NCBI GenBank assembly: GCA_934432595.1
Contig: CAKRYR010000001.1
Location: 186,001-250,000, forward strand
Direction of reading: 5' to 3'
Length of the DNA: 64,000 nucleotides
Source of the DNA: an uncultured Lachnospiraceae bacterium
Lineage (GTDB): Bacteria; Bacillota; Clostridia; Lachnospirales; Lachnospiraceae
This document shows positions 10,271-18,440 of the stretch, piece by piece (position 1 is the stretch's first letter; every line of letters starts with the position of its first letter). The notes under the pieces are model-generated. The model was given only the letters and a program-made list of their open reading frames with translations. It did no database searches and was not told where the DNA came from. Made by a program: the position numbers and the translations under genes.

Positions 10271-11365
10271 TTATGGATTACATCTTTTACAAGAAGAATA
10301 TCCTTTATTAATTAAGTCTTTTCTATAACCCACATACTTTTTCTTATTTGCAGCTGAAATAGTCTTAGTACTTGAGCAAGATGGTTTATGGAATTTTTTT
10401 GTATTAGTATTCAATATATATGTATTTTTCTTGCTACTTGTTGTGTCTTTCTTAACTGGTTTCTTAGTTGGAGCTTTTGTAGCTTTATTTCCTTTCAAAT
10501 TATTAGTCTTTCCATTTTGTAAGCAACTATCTCCGTTTGCATAATTTATCTTAATGCCTGGTTGAACATTAAATATAAAAACATTGAAACTTATTCCTTT
10601 ACCATTATCTTCAACAGATTTTGCTTCCATATGCACGCCAGTTACAAGGAGATTATTTCCTTCAAAAATTGGTTTTACTTGATATAAAACATGTTTACCA
10701 GTTTCCTTTACAAAATCTGCAACCATATCTTCAAATGGCAACATTCCATCAACATTCATATATCTTGTTCCTGTAATAAGATTTCTCTTATTAGCATTTT
10801 CACCTGTTAATTGATAACCAATTAAATGACATCTATTATATAGATATTTTCCATCAACAATATCATATTTTACAGTATGCCAACCAGTTGGCTTAACACT
10901 TCCGATAGCCCCTCTTTTCTCCTTAGGCATAATATCTCTACCAATATTTGCCCTAGCAACTCCACATCTTCCTAACTTATCTAACTTTGCATATGTCTCA
11001 TATGAAGTCTTCTTAAGTTCAGTCTTTTTAAAACTAGGAACATTTTTATTTATAATCGCATATGGCTTTCCAGCATATTTGGGTATAGTAAATGTAGTCT
11101 TTTTCTTAGTTGATGCTATTGTACTAACAATTGATTCAGTTGTTTGAACTTTTTCCTTAGCTTCATCTACACTACAATCATCAGTTCCTATAGCTTCAGT
11201 CTTATCATCATCATTATTATTATCAGCTTCAACAACTTGTGTATCTTGTAAAGTATCCTCATTTACATTAAAAGAAATCTCATCACATCCTGTAATACCT
11301 ACACTAATTATTAAACATAACCATATTAAAAACACCTTATAACTATTACCTATTATTTTTTTCAT
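10271..11365 (-). CDS. Secreted DNA/RNA non-specific endonuclease with C-terminal Ada-like zinc domain
   Basis: Lipoprotein of 364 residues with lipobox ITGC near residue 27. A linker rich in Asp, Asn and Thr is followed by a DNA-entry-nuclease domain (about 105-275). That domain has the His-containing motif YNRCHLIGYQLTGENANKRN in place of the DRGH motif, then NLITGTRYMNVDGM. The last 45 residues read FHKPSCSSTKT...YSSCKRCNP, the four-Cys/His pattern of an Ada-type metal-binding module. The protein probably degrades or processes extracellular DNA, for nutrition, competence or defence. Start supported by AAGGAAAG. It is not obviously in an operon with the ABC genes downstream. Confidence 0.85.
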   Translation of the reverse strand: MKKIIGNSYKVFLIWLCLIISVGITGCDEISFNVNEDTLQDTQVVEADNNNDDDKTEAIGTDDCSVDEAKEKVQTTESIVSTIASTKKKTTFTIPKYAGKPYAIINKNVPSFKKTELKKTSYETYAKLDKLGRCGVARANIGRDIMPKEKRGAIGSVKPTGWHTVKYDIVDGKYLYNRCHLIGYQLTGENANKRNLITGTRYMNVDGMLPFEDMVADFVKETGKHVLYQVKPIFEGNNLLVTGVHMEAKSVEDNGKGISFNVFIFNVQPGIKINYANGDSCLQNGKTNNLKGNKATKAPTKKPVKKDTTSSKKNTYILNTNTKKFHKPSCSSTKTISAANKKKYVGYRKDLINKGYSSCKRCNP

Positions 11366-11438
11366 AATTCTTTCTTTCCTTCCTAATAAATCTCTTTATC
11401 ATATATCCTTATTTCACCCTTAGTTCAATCTGCTTATC

Positions 11439-11873
11439 TCACTCCAAAACATATATTTCCTTAATGATTTTTTCATGAGAAAAACCTTTTATTTCTTCCC
11501 TATTCTTGCAAACATATCCTTCAAATTTTACATCAAAATGCATATCTGCTGGATAATGCTTGTCCCACCTATATATAATTATTTCACTCACTGTTATATT
11601 ATAATCCCTTAAATCTAAATCTTCAATAAAACAATAATCTTCATCTTCTGCTTTTGAAATATATTCTCCGTCTACTAAAATATTATGCTTAATCTCCTCT
11701 TTATCACTTGCTATTAAATACTCATTAAACATTTCTTCTGAGTATTTACTCATCCATAATTTCTTATTATAACAAATTTTTAAAATATCCTCTATTACAT
11801 ATCTATCTCTACTTTGCCTACGATTATTAAACATCATACCGTTATTTTTATCTAAACATACTATAACTTTCAT
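11439..11873 (-). CDS. Small conserved-looking protein of unknown function
   Basis: About 144 residues from the ATG at 11873, which has GGAGGA seven bases upstream; a longer frame begins at 11903 without a ribosome site. The N-terminus MKVIVCLDKNNGMMFNNRR is strand-like, and the charged body ends in EKIIKEIYVLE. There is no signal peptide, membrane segment or motif I can name. It stands alone between the nuclease and an MCP. A copy of the ~60-bp intergenic repeat ends right at its ribosome site and could affect its translation. Confidence 0.65.
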   Translation of the reverse strand: MKVIVCLDKNNGMMFNNRRQSRDRYVIEDILKICYNKKLWMSKYSEEMFNEYLIASDKEEIKHNILVDGEYISKAEDEDYCFIEDLDLRDYNITVSEIIIYRWDKHYPADMHFDVKFEGYVCKNREEIKGFSHEKIIKEIYVLE

Positions 11874-11880
11874 ACTATTC

Positions 11881-11942
11881 CTCCATTGCGAAGCGTTTAT
11901 CACAAATGAATTGCGAGCTAAATATCAGATTTTGCTCTGCAA
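11881..11942 (-). repeat. Intergenic ~60-bp repeat directly upstream of a ribosome site, copy A
   Basis: Aligns without gaps, at about 84% by eye, with 15776-15837. Shared blocks include AAGCGTTTA, ATTGCGAGCTAAAT and GCTCTGCAA. It contains the partial palindrome GAGCTAAAT/ATTTTGCTC. On the minus strand both copies end in the AATGGAGGA that serves the next gene. Confidence 0.7.
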
Positions 11943-11994
11943 TCAACAAATACTTTAATATTTTTAGTTAATATATTATCTTTATATTCAATAG

Positions 11995-12020
11995 AAAAAA
12001 GAGCCTCCTAGACTCTTTTT
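11995..12020 (-). terminator. Rho-independent terminator of MCP gene
   Basis: AAAAAGAG (12020-12013 on the minus strand) pairs with CTCTTTTTT, giving a hairpin with a T run right after the MCP stop codon. A-rich and T-rich flanks on both sides may make it bidirectional. Confidence 0.75.
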
Positions 12021-12044
12021 CCAAAATATCATTATTTAATATCA

Positions 12045-13571
12045 CTATTCTGTTGCAATTTCAGTTAATTGTATTGCCATTTTATTAATCCTATCTACCA
12101 TATCAACAAGAACCTCTGCACCTGCACTACTCTCCTCAGTAGCAGCTGATACTTGTTCAATTAAGCCGAAATTATTCGTAATAGCCGTTTCAACCTTCTT
12201 AACATATTCTGCAACTTCCTTACTATTATTCTTAATTCCTCTTGTTATTTCATCTATATCTATTATCTCTTTTGTCATATCAAAATTAGATTTAGTAATT
12301 GTTTCAGAAGCACTCTCAATCTCTTTTATACTACTTAAACCTGACTGTGTCAATGAAACACTTTTTTCCATAGCCTTTACAGCTTGTTCTGTACTAACAA
12401 CAACTTCTTGAATTATCTTACCAATATTATCAACAGAAGCTCTAGTTTCTTCAGATAATTTTTGAATTTCCTCTGCTACTACTGCAAAACCCCTTCCATG
12501 TTCTCCTGCTCTTGCAGCCTCTATTGAAGCATTAAGTGATAAAATATTAGTTTGACTTGCAATTTCTGTTATTACATTTACTATATTAATTACTTCCTTT
12601 GATTGTTCTCCTAGTTGAGTTATTATTTCTCTACACTCATCGGTACTGCTATGTATTTGTTCCATACTTAAAGTTGCCTTATTAATTCTCTCTTGATTTT
12701 CTTCTGTTATACCCTTTACCTTTTCAGATAAACTAGCGACTTTTTCACTTCTTTCATTTAAGTCTCCTATTTTATCACTTATATCAAATATCTTTTTATT
12801 AGCAACCTCTATATGTTTCTTACTATCTGCTGAGCCTACTAACACTGTTTCTGTTTCTTCTGCAATCTTTTGATTTGACTGGGAAACAATATCTGATGTT
12901 TCTGCCAAATCTGACACAGAAGATAATAACTGATTAGATATTTCTAAAGATTTATTTGAAATTTCTACTGAACGTTCTAGTATTGCTTTTTGTTCTTCAG
13001 CCCCCATTAAATCTCCTAATATTTCTGATATTCTTGTGCAAATCATAGTTATAACTGCTCCCAATGCAGCTACAATAATAGCTTTAGGAAAAACATCATA
13101 CAACAACATTCCTGAAAAATCTGTCCAGTTCTTATCTTCTAATGTATTAAATACATATCCATACATTTCACCTATTGAAGATACTATAACAGTTAAAGCA
13201 GTTGTTAAATAATTAAGTTTCTTTGAATAATACAATGTTGAAATAATAATTGGATAACAAATAGCAACAACCACATGATACCTTAATGTTCCAGCCATTA
13301 TCCAAATAAACATTAGCGCACTAAATATATTAACGTATTTTATCCAACTATTCTCTAACTTTAATATTTTTACTAGTAATATTGGTAGGAACAAGCATAT
13401 TTCACCTAATATAAATCCTACAGTCATTATTTCCATTGGTACAATGAATATACCTACAACATTTAATAAGTATAATACTGCAAATATAATCATCATAACA
13501 ACATTTATTTTAGCAATAACCTTATTAGAATGTAATTCATTTTCATGAAAAATTGAATTTTTTTCTTTCAT
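12045..13571 (-). CDS. Methyl-accepting chemotaxis protein with polytopic N-terminus
   Basis: Chemoreceptor of 508 residues. Six hydrophobic segments occupy residues 20-185 and there is no HAMP domain; the cytoplasmic signalling rod fills about 195-508. The hairpin tip reads [33 protein letters not shown], close to the canonical CheA/CheW contact region. The C-terminal rod carries [19 protein letters not shown]. The ligand is unknown; polytopic sensors of this kind often sense membrane-soluble or intracellular cues. Start supported by AAGGAG. A dispersed palindrome lies about 90 bp upstream. Confidence 0.9.
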   Translation of the reverse strand: MKEKNSIFHENELHSNKVIAKINVVMMIIFAVLYLLNVVGIFIVPMEIMTVGFILGEICLFLPILLVKILKLENSWIKYVNIFSALMFIWIMAGTLRYHVVVAICYPIIISTLYYSKKLNYLTTALTVIVSSIGEMYGYVFNTLEDKNWTDFSGMLLYDVFPKAIIVAALGAVITMICTRISEILGDLMGAEEQKAILERSVEISNKSLEISNQLLSSVSDLAETSDIVSQSNQKIAEETETVLVGSADSKKHIEVANKKIFDISDKIGDLNERSEKVASLSEKVKGITEENQERINKATLSMEQIHSSTDECREIITQLGEQSKEVINIVNVITEIASQTNILSLNASIEAARAGEHGRGFAVVAEEIQKLSEETRASVDNIGKIIQEVVVSTEQAVKAMEKSVSLTQSGLSSIKEIESASETITKSNFDMTKEIIDIDEITRGIKNNSKEVAEYVKKVETAITNNFGLIEQVSAATEESSAGAEVLVDMVDRINKMAIQLTEIATE

Positions 13572-13660
13572 TATACTACTCCTTCCATATATATATTATT
13601 GTTCAAATCTATATATTAACTATTAAATTTCTTTACAACTAATTATAATATTTATAATTT

Positions 13661-13691
13661 GTAACTATTCAACCGATGACTGAACTGTTAC
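13661..13691. repeat. Dispersed palindromic repeat, copy 2
   Basis: GTAACTATTCAACCGATG is identical to copy 1; the second half GACTGAACTGTTAC is diverged, so the palindrome is imperfect here. It lies between the helveticin-like gene and the MCP gene, upstream of the MCP start. Confidence 0.7.
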
Positions 13692-13718
13692 TATTATTTA
13701 CATAAATTTACAACTAAC

Positions 13719-13767
13719 CAGAAAAAATATCGGTCTATATCTTAAAAATATAAACCTATATTTTTTA
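13719..13767 (-). terminator. Terminator-like hairpin of the helveticin-like gene
   Basis: Near-complementary AAAATATAGGT and GACCGATATTTT on the minus strand, with T-rich sequence after the second arm, just 3' of the gene ending at 13778. The stem has mismatches, so this is tentative. Confidence 0.45.
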
Positions 13768-13777
13768 CATTATTATC

Positions 13778-14971
13778 TTATCTAAACTTATATATTCCTA
13801 TATTATCACGTATAGATACATTATTCATAAAATAATTCACATAGAAATACGTTTTACCATCTGCGTCTTTTCTTATCTTCATTCCTTCAATCTCTAAATC
13901 TTTATCATTTAATTGCTTACCTTCAATAAACAATTTTGTTTTTACATTATAAGTAATATTTACACTTGATGTTGCATCCTTCTTTTGTAAAACTGGTCTA
14001 CCATTAGCATATGTTTTATACTTAATTGCATATATTCCAGAGCCTTTTCCCAATGCTCCACCACATACATATATATATTTATTATCTATATCAAAGCTTT
14101 GATATGAACCTACTGGTCTAATTCCACATCTTATATATGATTTTTGTAATGAAGCTGCTTTATTAATATAATATGTTTTACCATTTGCCACTTTATCAAC
14201 ATAATAATTAAGTTTTTTGTAATCATAAACTACATAATATGTCCCTTGTCCTTTTAAATATTCAACTCTAAAAGCAATCTTATTACAACTTTTATTTACT
14301 GCAACGTTTACTCTATTAACAGTAGCATTTTTGCCATTTACTGCATTTAGATATGTAGATACAGATTTTCCTGATTTATACACTACTCCTGCTTTTAGAA
14401 AATTATTAACAATAACTCTCTTAGTTATTTTTCCTTTACCAGACGAATCAACTACGTATATTAATCTTGCTATATTAGTTCCAAATCTAGTATTCTTATC
14501 TTTATTAGGAGTACAAGCAACCCATATATAATATACTGTTTTTTTCAAATCAGGCTGACTAATTGCAATAGATTCTCCATGGCCATAATTTTTTAATATA
14601 GTAGCCTCTTTAAAATCTGCACCCTCTGCTTTACCTTTCTTATTAGGAATAGCACATCTTGTTAAAAGTGTATGTTTAATCCCTTCACTTGCAGAACCAG
14701 AATAAGCTTCTGATACAGTAAATATATATTTATTATCTGGAGTATATGCAAAATTCTGAACAGTACGAAATGTCAATGACTTGTCTAAATAAGTCCGTGG
14801 TACCGGACAATACTTGCCATTATAAGGCATATTTTTTAAAGAGAACTGTATACCCTTCTCTATAGTACTTCCACTTATTTTCTTAGTTGCACCATAAGTG
14901 CACTGAACTATTCCACTTATACTTAACAAAAATGCACTGCAAAATGCAATAAGTTTTATACTTTTTCTCAT
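13778..14971 (-). CDS. Secreted protein, possibly helveticin J-like
   Basis: 397 residues with a clear signal peptide (MRKSIKLIAFCSAFLLSIS, cleavage near residue 28). The mature part is rich in Tyr, Lys and short beta-strand patterns: YGHGESIAISQ, YYIWVACT, RPVGSYQSFDIDNKYIYVCGG and GIYAIKYKT. Repeated strand blocks of this sort fit a beta-propeller, and the GHGES and S-FDIDNKYIY segments recall the helveticin J bacteriocin family. There is no membrane anchor or sortase signal. The start has GGAGGG. It is monocistronic, with a hairpin on either side. The bacteriocin reading is tentative; an orphan secreted propeller is the alternative. Confidence 0.5.
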   Translation of the reverse strand: MRKSIKLIAFCSAFLLSISGIVQCTYGATKKISGSTIEKGIQFSLKNMPYNGKYCPVPRTYLDKSLTFRTVQNFAYTPDNKYIFTVSEAYSGSASEGIKHTLLTRCAIPNKKGKAEGADFKEATILKNYGHGESIAISQPDLKKTVYYIWVACTPNKDKNTRFGTNIARLIYVVDSSGKGKITKRVIVNNFLKAGVVYKSGKSVSTYLNAVNGKNATVNRVNVAVNKSCNKIAFRVEYLKGQGTYYVVYDYKKLNYYVDKVANGKTYYINKAASLQKSYIRCGIRPVGSYQSFDIDNKYIYVCGGALGKGSGIYAIKYKTYANGRPVLQKKDATSSVNITYNVKTKLFIEGKQLNDKDLEIEGMKIRKDADGKTYFYVNYFMNNVSIRDNIGIYKFR

Positions 14972-15040
14972 TATTTACACCCTCCATTTTATTAATCTAT
15001 TTAATATACACATTCCCACGGAATTTTCAATTAAATATAA

Positions 15041-15082
15041 AAGACGATATAACTTGTACATATCAAAAGTTATATCGTCCTT
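15041..15082. terminator. Strong bidirectional-looking terminator
   Basis: AAGACGATATAACTT (15041-15055) pairs with AAGTTATATCGTCCTT (15067-15082), with T tracts on the plus-strand side and a weaker one on the minus strand. It lies 3' of the GntR-ATPase-permease operon. Confidence 0.8.
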
Positions 15083-15125
15083 TTTACCTTACTTATTTAG
15101 ATTTACAATATTTTATTTACTTATA

Positions 15126-15767
15126 CTAGTATTCCTTATTCTCACTTATTTTAATACTTATACAACATGAAACAATAAGTATTACAACTACTATTAAGCC
15201 TATACCTATTCCTAATTGCAATTTACCTAAAGACATAATCTTTTTTACGAAAGAATAATTTAACAATTTATTAAGAACAGATGGTTCTAAAGAACCAACT
15301 GCTGCACCAAGTCCCATAAATAAAATCATAGTTAACATTTTGGTCTTTTCTGAACCAAACTTTAGTGTTAATGGTAAATTAATACTTACTAATACAATTG
15401 CAATTACTGCCATTGGTGCTATATCTAATATTGCTGCATTAAATTCTAAACCTAAAGCAACCAATAATCCAGCTCCAACTATACTCATAACTACAAGTGT
15501 AATAACTGCTAATACATACTTTTCTATTACGTATATTTTTTTTAAAGTTGGCAATGTCAATATAAATTCCATTCCATTATCAAAATCATCATAGGACATA
15601 GTAGACATACTTAAATATGTAAACATTACAACACATAGATTTATCAACATTACACCCATTTGTTTTTGTCCAAAAATTATTGATGCAGCTATCATTGCCA
15701 CATATATTAATACAACATTCTTCATTGATCTAAAAAGTCTTATATCTTTTACTATTAATGCTCTCAT
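15126..15767 (-). CDS. ABC-2 type permease (ABC2_membrane_5-like)
   Basis: About 213 residues with six hydrophobic segments. The start MRALIVKDIRLFRSMKNV is typical of the small ABC-2 permeases in YhcI/YtrC-type operons, and the segment YDDFDNGMEFILTLPTLKKIYVIEKY after the second helix is a family hallmark. An open frame extends to 15863, but the start at 15767 has GGAGGA and the extra 32 codons are just the intergenic repeat read through. It is the last gene of a GntR-ATPase-permease operon and forms an exporter with the upstream ATPase. The substrate is unknown; such systems often answer cell-wall antibiotics. Confidence 0.85.
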   Translation of the reverse strand: MRALIVKDIRLFRSMKNVVLIYVAMIAASIIFGQKQMGVMLINLCVVMFTYLSMSTMSYDDFDNGMEFILTLPTLKKIYVIEKYVLAVITLVVMSIVGAGLLVALGLEFNAAILDIAPMAVIAIVLVSINLPLTLKFGSEKTKMLTMILFMGLGAAVGSLEPSVLNKLLNYSFVKKIMSLGKLQLGIGIGLIVVVILIVSCCISIKISENKEY

Positions 15768-15775
15768 ACTTTCCT

Positions 15776-15837
15776 CCATTCCAAAGCGTTTAACGCGAAG
15801 GAATTGCGAGCTAAATTTCAAATTTAGCTCTGCAAAA
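15776..15837 (-). repeat. Intergenic ~60-bp repeat directly upstream of a ribosome site, copy B
   Basis: Second copy of the element at 11881-11942. Here the palindrome is perfect: GAGCTAAATTT and AAATTTAGCTC around a CA centre. It lies between the ATPase and permease genes of one operon and ends in the ribosome site of the permease. Confidence 0.7.
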
Positions 15838-15907
15838 AACGCAGCTTTGTGACGCTTCGGCACAAATTGCCGTGTAAAAAATCATCGCATCAGCATGATT
15901 TTTTACA

Positions 15908-16759
15908 CTATTTTCCTTCCCCTTTAACCATCATCATTACAACTTCATCAATATTTCCTTTTTCAACTACAATATCAGGATAATTATCAATATAAAATTG
16001 TCTTTGATTTGTCAATAAATTATATCCAAATGTTTCTTTCATTGTATATAATATGTAAGATTTATCAAGTTTCTCATATTGTTCATTACTAACCTTAAGC
16101 AATGCATATTGTGATAAGATTGCATCTGTATCTTCATAAAAAACTACCTGACCATTATTTATAAAATATAAATCATCACATAAATTTTCTAGATCTGTTG
16201 AAATATGAGAACTTATAATAACAGCTCTTCCTTCAACATTCATATATTCTCTTATCTCATCAAGGATTTCACTTCTTGTAATAGAATCTAAACCAGATGT
16301 TGGTTCATCAAGTATTAAAAGTCTTGCTTCATAACTCATTGCTGATAATACTTTTAATTTTGCCTTCATACCTGTTGAAAACTCTTTTAACTTTTTATTC
16401 ATTGGCAATTTGTATTGGTTACATTTTTCAATAAATCTTTTTTCATCGAATTTTGAATATGCAGCCTTTAATACTGCAATAACATCCTTAATTGTAAACC
16501 AATTGCTAAAATAACTTTCAGCCATTACCACGCCAATTTCTTGCTTATCTGCAACTGTTAAGGACTTACTGTCCTTGCCTAATATTTCTATAGAACCTCC
16601 TGTTGGATTAATTAGTCCTAATATTGCTTTAAATGTAGTACTTTTACCTGCACCATTAGCTCCTATGAATCCTGTTATTGTTCCTTCCGCTACCTCTAAA
16701 GAACAATTTAAATTAAAGTCCTTATAATTTTTCTGTACATTTGTCAATTTGATTAACAT
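15908..16759 (-). CDS. ABC transporter ATP-binding protein (YtrB/YhcH type)
   Basis: 283 residues. Walker A is GANGAGKSTTFKAILGL, the signature is the short-type FSTGMKAKLKVLSAM, Walker B is LLILDEPTSGLDS and the H-loop is SSHIS. A C-terminal extension of about 70 residues follows the ATPase core. The gene starts 3 bp after its GntR regulator, with AGGAGT upstream, and is followed by an ABC-2 permease. This is the usual GntR-ATPase-permease set of Firmicutes (Ytr/Yhc), probably an exporter turned on by envelope stress. Confidence 0.9.
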   Translation of the reverse strand: MLIKLTNVQKNYKDFNLNCSLEVAEGTITGFIGANGAGKSTTFKAILGLINPTGGSIEILGKDSKSLTVADKQEIGVVMAESYFSNWFTIKDVIAVLKAAYSKFDEKRFIEKCNQYKLPMNKKLKEFSTGMKAKLKVLSAMSYEARLLILDEPTSGLDSITRSEILDEIREYMNVEGRAVIISSHISTDLENLCDDLYFINNGQVVFYEDTDAILSQYALLKVSNEQYEKLDKSYILYTMKETFGYNLLTNQRQFYIDNYPDIVVEKGNIDEVVMMMVKGEGK

Positions 16760-16762
16760 AAC

Positions 16763-17134
16763 TTACTCCTCCATTATTAATTCAAATATTTCTCTTATCT
16801 CCTCGTCCTTCATTCCTGAAGTCCTTGCTAATACTATTGCTTTTTCTAGTTGTTCTTCAACTTCTTTAGTCTTTTCTTCTTGTAACAGATTAGCATTATT
16901 TGGAGCTACAAAACTTCCCTTACCGTGCACTGTAATTATAAAGCCTTCTTGTTCCAAATGATCATATGCCTTTTTTACTGTTAAAGCACTAATCTTTAAA
17001 TCCTTAGACAAACCTCTTACGGAAGGTAACAACGTCTCTGGCTGTAATGTGCCATTTATTATCATTCCTTTTATTTGTCCAATGATTTGTTCATATATAG
17101 GTTCCATAGATGAATTACTTATTATTAAATTCAT
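16763..17134 (-). CDS. GntR-family repressor (YtrA subfamily)
   Basis: About 123 residues. Winged HTH of the GntR type, with MEPIYEQIIGQIKGMIINGTLQPETLLPSVRGLSKDL and the recognition-helix region TVKKAYDHLEQEG, then only a short C-terminal helix, as in the YtrA subfamily. A GTG at 17143 is in frame but forms part of the ribosome site AGAGGTG, so ATG at 17134 is the likelier start. It is the first gene of the operon, and a nested palindrome upstream is the likely autoregulatory operator. Confidence 0.9.
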   Translation of the reverse strand: MNLIISNSSMEPIYEQIIGQIKGMIINGTLQPETLLPSVRGLSKDLKISALTVKKAYDHLEQEGFIITVHGKGSFVAPNNANLLQEEKTKEVEEQLEKAIVLARTSGMKDEEIREIFELIMEE

Positions 17135-17150
17135 GTGTTTCACCTCTTAT

Positions 17151-17189
17151 AAACAGTATATAACAGTATAACACTGTTGTCTACTGTTT
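17151..17189. promoter_or_regulatory. Nested palindromic operator upstream of the GntR gene
   Basis: Inner arms AACAGT (17162-17167) and ACTGTT (17173-17178) are centred on position 17170. Outer arms AAACAGTA (17151-17158) and TACTGTTT (17182-17189) share the same centre. The site lies 17-55 bp upstream of the GntR-family start codon, where an autoregulatory operator is expected. Confidence 0.7.
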
Positions 17190-17209
17190 TTTTATTTTAT
17201 TTTTAAATA

Positions 17210-17240
17210 AAGGTGCAAAAAATTTCTTTTTTTGCACCTT
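17210..17240 (-). terminator. Terminator of the ArsB/NhaD-type permease gene
   Basis: AAGGTGCAAAAAA and TTTTTTTGCACCTT form a stem of about 13 bp around a short loop, directly 3' of the permease stop. It could act in both directions. Confidence 0.75.
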
Positions 17241-17261
17241 ATCACATATTCCTTTATCATA

Positions 17262-18341
17262 TTATATATTACATATCTGTAAAAGCAATCTAACCATAAT
17301 CATCAATACCAACATAACTACATTATATAATGTAAATACTCTGATATATTTTTTCTTATCTGCATCTTTACTCTTACCATAGAATTCTAAAGATATCATA
17401 CTTGCCATTGAGGCAATCAATGTTCCAAGTCCTCCTATATCAGCACCTAACATCAAGTCATACCCATTGCTAGTGAATTCTGCTAACATAGCTGTTACAG
17501 GTAAGTTGCTTAAGAATTGGCTAAGTACTATTGAAAGGAAGAATTCATTTCCTTTTACTATATGATGTAAATTCTGATTAATCCAAGGAAATCTTGCTAA
17601 GTTACCCACAATGATAAATAAAATTGTGAATTTTATCAACAATCCATAGTTGATTTTCCCCAAAACTTTTCTATCATATATAAGAATAAATAATATTTCA
17701 ATAGCAAGTACTATATAACATCCTATAAATTCTAATACAACACACAAGCACAATACAAATAGTATAATATATGATATAGTAAGAATATATTTTCTAACCT
17801 TACTGATTTGCTTATTAGCTATATTTTCAATATTTACATTTATCTTATTCCAACTATTTTTATCAAAAAAAACTATCAATATTAATACTGCTACTGATAC
17901 GATTACATATGGTAATAACGTCATCATGAATTTTGTAGGTTTCATTTCATATAACTGAAATGTAAATAAATTATGTGGATTACCAATAGGCGTTGCCATT
18001 CCTCCTAAATTAGCAGCTAATGTTTCTAATACCACAACTTTAATTAACTTATCATTTCTATTAATACTACTTAACACTGTTATTGTAAATGGTACCATTA
18101 TGATTAATCCTACATCATTTGTTACTACCATACTAAGTGCATATGTGGCAGTAACAAGTGTAAGCATTAATATTCTAAGATTATAAGCTTTATTTACCAA
18201 TGCTCTAGATACAATATCTATATACCCTAACTGTGTAAAACCAGATACTACCCCCATTAAACAAAATAATATAATTAATGTTTCAAAATTAATTTGCTTT
18301 ATTGTAAAAATATATATAAATTGAAAAATATTATGTAACAT
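17262..18341 (-). CDS. ArsB/NhaD/DASS-type ion permease
   Basis: About 359 residues, with some ten hydrophobic segments. The motif LAANLGGMATPIGNPHNL is characteristic of the ArsB/NhaD ion-transporter superfamily, as is the later SNLPVTAMLAEF re-entrant-type stretch. The ATG at 18341 has AAGGA upstream; the longer frame to 18377 has no ribosome site. It is shorter than most members (400-450 residues), with the first helices apparently reduced. The transported ion (Na+/H+, arsenite, sulfate or dicarboxylate) cannot be told from sequence. It is probably monocistronic, with its own terminator. Confidence 0.8.
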   Translation of the reverse strand: MLHNIFQFIYIFTIKQINFETLIILFCLMGVVSGFTQLGYIDIVSRALVNKAYNLRILMLTLVTATYALSMVVTNDVGLIIMVPFTITVLSSINRNDKLIKVVVLETLAANLGGMATPIGNPHNLFTFQLYEMKPTKFMMTLLPYVIVSVAVLILIVFFDKNSWNKINVNIENIANKQISKVRKYILTISYIILFVLCLCVVLEFIGCYIVLAIEILFILIYDRKVLGKINYGLLIKFTILFIIVGNLARFPWINQNLHHIVKGNEFFLSIVLSQFLSNLPVTAMLAEFTSNGYDLMLGADIGGLGTLIASMASMISLEFYGKSKDADKKKYIRVFTLYNVVMLVLMIMVRLLLQICNI

Positions 18342-18440
18342 AAAAACCATCCTTATACTTAACTTAACCATAGACATTTTATGACTACATAATATTTTTC
18401 GACATTTATATTTGTAAGATGCATACTAATTGTATACTAT

